A stretch of 6,623 nt of DNA from assembly GCA_037190175.1 (NCBI GenBank), contig JBBCJM010000118.1, positions 1 through 6,623 on the forward strand, given 5' to 3'. The notes below the pieces were generated by a model. It was not told the DNA's origin and did not search any database. It saw only the letters and a list, made by a program, of their open reading frames with translations. A program made the translations under genes and the position numbers. Positions 4,151 through 6,623 of the stretch are shown here, one piece after another. The DNA is from JBBCJM01 sp037190175 (lineage in GTDB: Bacteria > Pseudomonadota > Alphaproteobacteria > Rhodobacterales > Rhodobacteraceae). The first letter of the stretch is position 1. The number at the start of each line of letters is the position of its first letter.

Positions 4151-6142
4151 TCAGAAGCTGCCGGACCCCAGCAGGCCCTTCCGGATCTCGGTCTTGCGCT
4201 GCTCGGGCGTGGCGATCACCCGGCCGGTGGCGGGGTTGCGCCGGCCGGGGGTGGCGGCGACCTCGCGCGCGGGCAGGATCGCCTTGGTCTTGCCCGGCAC
4301 CACCACGCGGGCCACGCGGGCCTCGCAGACCACCTTGCCCTCGGCCTGCAACTGCCGGATCAGCGCCGGGGTGGGTTCCAGGCTGTCGGGCACCTGCCGC
4401 TTGGCCAGGAAATAGCTGGTCAGCGCGGTGCGCGAGCCCGGCCCCCAGGAGCCATCGACCTTCATGTGATAGCAGCCCAGCCGCGCCAGTTCCGCCTGCG
4501 CGGCACGGGCAAGCTCGCGCGGGCTCTCGTCGATCGTGATCCCGGTGTCGTCCAGCAGCCGCGGGTCGATGGCGGCCAGCACGGCGCGGCCCTGCTCGTC
4601 GTCCGGCGTCACCTCGCTGCCGGGCACGCGGGCGGCGGCAAGCTCCAGCACCCCGCGGGTGTCCCAGGTCAGCGCCGCCACCCGGACCGCCGGCCCGATC
4701 TCCTCGCCCAGCCCGGGGCTTTCGGGCTCCTGCGGCAGGCTGGCGATGACCTCGGGCGGCAGGCTGCCCAGGTCGCCCGCGAGGATCGGCCGGTCGGGTT
4801 CGGGCAGGCCGGGCCGCGCGGGCAGGCCGGCCAGCACCACCGGCGCGTCGGCCCCGCCCGGCAGGCCGGAGGCCGCCGCAGGCGCCTTGACCCCGGCCGG
4901 CGCCGGGGGGGCATTGGCCAGCACGCTGGGCCCCGAGGTGGGCGGCGCGGTGGGCACGGTCTGCGCGGGCAGCGCGGCGCCCCGCGTCTCCAGCGCCGCG
5001 GCGATCACCGGCAGGTCGGGCAGGGCGGCGACCACCAGCGGCGGCTCGGGCGACAGCACCGGGGTGCCGGTCACGGTCACGCCGGTGTCCACCACCTCCA
5101 GCTCGGTCATGTCGAAGTCGATCTCGGGCTCCAGCGGCAGGACCGGCGTGTCGGCGGTCACCGCGCTGATCGAGACGCTTTCCTCCCGCGCGATCTCCAG
5201 GTTGTAGCTGGCCACCGTGATCGCATCGTCGGCCTTGCGCAGCGAGTCCTCGGAAAAGCCCGAGGCGCGCAGCAATTCCATGAACTTCGCCCGATCCTCG
5301 GGGGAGAGCTGGGCCAGAAGCTCGTAGTCCGCCTCGGACAACTCCTGCCGGGTCTCGGTGGCCTGCTTGAAGTAGAACTGCTCGCGCAGCGAGGACTGGT
5401 CCCAGGGGATCTGCCGGCGCAGCGTGGTTTCCTCGACCTCGGTGCGCACCTTGATCATCATGTCGGAGACCGAGAGGCCCGGCGTCTCGATGTTCTTCAG
5501 AAGCGCGGTGGTGAAGGGGCTGTTGGGCGCATCGCCCGCGCCGTCATAGGTCACCGCCCCGGGCTCGGTCGCGAAGGCCACGAAGGTGCCCACCCCGGTC
5601 TGCAGCCGCGCCAGCCCGTCCGCCGCCGCCGAGCCGCGCACCGCCGCCGGCAGCGGGTCGTTGCGGCAGGCGTCGAGGAAGATCAGCGTCTGGCGCTGGC
5701 GGCTTTGCAGCCGGGCGATGATGCCGTCCAGGCTCCAGGTCTGGGCCCGGATCGCCTCGCGGCTGGTCAGCGCGGCATCGACCGGCAGCAGGTAGTTGGC
5801 GCCGTTCATCTGGAAGGCGTGGCCGGAATAGAAGAAGAGCGTGCTCTCCGCCGTCTCGGCGTCCTTGGCGAAGGCGTCCACCCGGTCCCAGAAGTCCGCC
5901 ACGCCCACGTCCGTCAGCAGGGTGACCTCGAAGCCCAGCCGCTCCAGCGTCGCGGCCACGTCCTGCGCGTCGCGCACCGCGTTCTTCAGCACCGGGGCGC
6001 CGGAATAGGCCGCATTGCCCACCACCAGCGCCAGCCGCCGCGCCTCGGCCTGACTGAGCCCCGCGGCCATCAGGATCGCGGTCAGCGCCGCCACCGAAAG
6101 GGCGCGACGCAGCGGCAGGGCGACGTGACGGGGGCGCAGCAT
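4151..6142 (-). CDS. Secreted caspase-like protein with peptidoglycan-binding-like C-terminus
   Basis: This 663-aa protein has four parts. A signal peptide, residues 1-34 (basic start, hydrophobic ALSVAALTAILMAAGL, cleavage after AEA), is followed by a caspase-like peptidase C14 domain at about 35-260. It opens RRLALVVGNAAYSGAPVLKN (35-54), with the catalytic His108 in FYSGHAFQ (the usual SGHG reads SGHA) and the catalytic Cys159 in FLDACRNDP. An acidic helical stretch and a Pro/Ala-rich linker (about 270-535) come next. A domain at about 543-606 has the peptidoglycan-binding-1 pattern AQAELARLGCY...VDGSWGPGSRTAL. Cys557 and Cys606 flank that last domain and could form a periplasmic disulfide. 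I chose the ATG at 6142. A GTG at 6178 adds 12 residues before the signal peptide but overlaps the likely -10 box. No clear ribosome-binding site precedes either. Substrate and activity are unknown; some family members are non-proteolytic. Confidence 0.9.
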   Translation of the reverse strand: MLRPRHVALPLRRALSVAALTAILMAAGLSQAEARRLALVVGNAAYSGAPVLKNAVRDAQDVAATLERLGFEVTLLTDVGVADFWDRVDAFAKDAETAESTLFFYSGHAFQMNGANYLLPVDAALTSREAIRAQTWSLDGIIARLQSRQRQTLIFLDACRNDPLPAAVRGSAAADGLARLQTGVGTFVAFATEPGAVTYDGAGDAPNSPFTTALLKNIETPGLSVSDMMIKVRTEVEETTLRRQIPWDQSSLREQFYFKQATETRQELSEADYELLAQLSPEDRAKFMELLRASGFSEDSLRKADDAITVASYNLEIAREESVSISAVTADTPVLPLEPEIDFDMTELEVVDTGVTVTGTPVLSPEPPLVVAALPDLPVIAAALETRGAALPAQTVPTAPPTSGPSVLANAPPAPAGVKAPAAASGLPGGADAPVVLAGLPARPGLPEPDRPILAGDLGSLPPEVIASLPQEPESPGLGEEIGPAVRVAALTWDTRGVLELAAARVPGSEVTPDDEQGRAVLAAIDPRLLDDTGITIDESPRELARAAQAELARLGCYHMKVDGSWGPGSRTALTSYFLAKRQVPDSLEPTPALIRQLQAEGKVVCEARVARVVVPGKTKAILPAREVAATPGRRNPATGRVIATPEQRKTEIRKGLLGSGSF

Positions 6143-6176
6143 GGGGACCGTCCGGGCTGATCGAGGGTTCGTGATC

Positions 6177-6205
6177 ACTCTAGCGCCCCGGGTGCCGCGA
6201 GGCCA
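6177..6205 (-). promoter_or_regulatory. Weak putative promoter of the caspase-like gene
   Basis: On the minus strand TAGAGT (6182-6177) is a four-of-six -10 match. Its -35 at 17 nt spacing is only TGGCCT (6205-6200). A consensus-perfect TTGACA lies at 6221-6216, but 33 nt from that -10, too far to pair, and no good -10 stands at normal distance from it. If TAGAGT is used, transcription starts near 6170, which excludes the GTG at 6178 and favours the ATG at 6142. Confidence 0.3.
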
Positions 6206-6227
6206 GTCGCAATCCTGTCAACTGGCG

Positions 6228-6252
6228 GCGGCCGGTGTGTCGCCCCGGCCGC
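6228..6252. repeat. 8-bp inverted repeat between divergent promoters
   Basis: GCGGCCGG (6228-6235) and CCGGCCGC (6245-6252) are exact inverted repeats around TGTGTCGCC. The dyad lies between the putative promoters of the two exported proteins and directly upstream of the TTGACA at 6221-6216 on the minus strand. It could be an operator, but short G/C-only dyads arise easily by chance at this base composition. Confidence 0.35.
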
Positions 6253-6290
6253 AAAGATCGGTCGAAAGCCGCGCATCCCGGCCGCGCCGA

Positions 6291-6319
6291 TTGATTCGCG
6301 CTCGTCCCGCGCCTATAGT
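6291..6319 (+). promoter_or_regulatory. Sigma-70-type promoter of the exported Pro/Ala-rich protein
   Basis: TTGATT (6291-6296) and TATAGT (6314-6319) are 17 nt apart, with four and five of six consensus matches. This is the best promoter-like pair in the window. A start near 6326 gives a leader of about 66 nt that includes GCGGCTCCGCGGCC (6339-6352), which can fold on itself. Confidence 0.6.
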
Positions 6320-6376
6320 TCCGCCTTGGGGGTTTCGTGCGGCTCCGCGGCCAAGGCCCGGCTGTCGCCCGTGATG

Positions 6377-6381
6377 AAGGA
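6377..6381 (+). promoter_or_regulatory. Ribosome-binding site deciding the 6392 start
   Basis: AAGGA (6377-6381) stands 10 nt before the ATG at 6392. In-frame GTG (6371) and ATG (6374) lie upstream but have no ribosome-binding site and would add MKDRFV before the signal peptide. The site therefore favours 6392. Confidence 0.55.
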
Positions 6382-6391
6382 CAGATTTGTC

Positions 6392-6623
6392 ATGCAGAAA
6401 CTTCTGGGGTTGGGCCTCGTGCTGGCGATGGGGGTGGCGCCGGCACTGGCTGACGACCTTGTTCCGATGCCGCAGTTGCAGACCTCGCAGGTCGTGCCGC
6501 TGATCGGCGTTCCCGCTGCCGCCCCGCCCGCCGAGGCAGAGCCCGAGCTGGTGCTGGCTGCCGAGCCCGCGGCCCCCGTGGTCTCGGCCCGTCCGCGCGT
6601 CAGGCCCGAGGCCGCGCCGGCCC
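6392..6623 (+). CDS. Secreted Pro/Ala-rich protein, unrecognised, C-terminus beyond window
   Basis: Only the first 77 codons are visible. Residues 1-20 form a clear Sec signal peptide: Lys3, a hydrophobic core LLGLGLVLAMGVAP, and cleavage after APALA before Asp21-Asp22. There is no lipobox Cys, so it is not a lipoprotein. The mature part begins DDLVPMPQLQTSQVVPLIGV (21-40) and turns into a low-complexity stretch of Pro, Ala, Glu and Val with a few Arg (from about 41), like a flexible periplasmic linker. Any folded domain must lie past the window edge, so I do not assign a function. The gene is divergent from the caspase-like gene, and both encode exported proteins with Pro/Ala-rich regions. 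A good promoter precedes it at 6291-6319. Confidence 0.8.
   Translation, partial: MQKLLGLGLVLAMGVAPALADDLVPMPQLQTSQVVPLIGVPAAAPPAEAEPELVLAAEPAAPVVSARPRVRPEAAPA

Noticed and set aside
3443..6160. 905-codon open frame on the plus strand across the caspase-like gene
   Set aside because: It is the antisense shadow of a high-GC gene. Its translation is Arg/Gly/His/Gln-rich with no domain pattern, while the minus strand encodes a complete caspase-like protein.
6143..6178. 12-residue N-terminal extension of the caspase-like protein from GTG at 6178
   Set aside because: It precedes a normal signal peptide, has no ribosome-binding site and overlaps the likely -10 box.

Overview
The window looks like chromosomal DNA from a Rhodobacteraceae-type alphaproteobacterium (Rhodobacter/Paracoccus relatives). 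The reasons are the very high GC content with G/C at nearly all third codon positions, a TrpA N-terminus of the kind seen in that family, and gaps holding G/C-rich hairpins followed by a short A/T-rich tail, a layout I associate with that group. The genus cannot be decided from this sequence. I see no phage, transposase, CRISPR, tRNA or rRNA gene.

Layout. (1) 1-614, minus: 5' part of trpA (tryptophan synthase alpha chain), cut by the window edge. (2) 615-916: 302 bp without a gene, holding two hairpin-plus-tail repeats that point at each other with a near-perfect palindrome between them. (3) 917-1868, minus: a GNAT acetyltransferase and a PhnB-like VOC protein, 40 bp apart and probably co-transcribed. 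(4) 1974-3071, plus: ychF, the universally conserved P-loop ATPase, divergent from the VOC gene. (5) 3180-3776, plus: an unrecognised 198-aa protein with a C-terminal pair of membrane segments, having its own putative promoter after a hairpin terminator. (6) 3777-4150: a 374 bp gap between convergent genes, dominated by a ~204 bp nested inverted repeat. (7) 4151-6142, minus: a secreted caspase-like (peptidase C14 type) protein with a Pro/Ala-rich linker and a C-terminal peptidoglycan-binding-like domain. (8) 6143-6391: divergent promoter region. (9) 6392-6623, plus: start of a secreted Pro/Ala-rich protein that runs off the window.

The genes do not form one pathway. trpA, the acetyltransferase, the VOC protein and ychF are ordinary core or household genes. 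The most distinctive part is the right half. There an envelope-targeted caspase-like protein and a second exported protein are divergently transcribed from one 249 bp region, which may mean shared control. The other distinctive feature is the structured DNA in the two longest gaps. I did not find a convincing new multi-gene system. The best leads are the caspase/peptidoglycan-binding fusion, the nested palindromic element and the paired repeats beside trpA.
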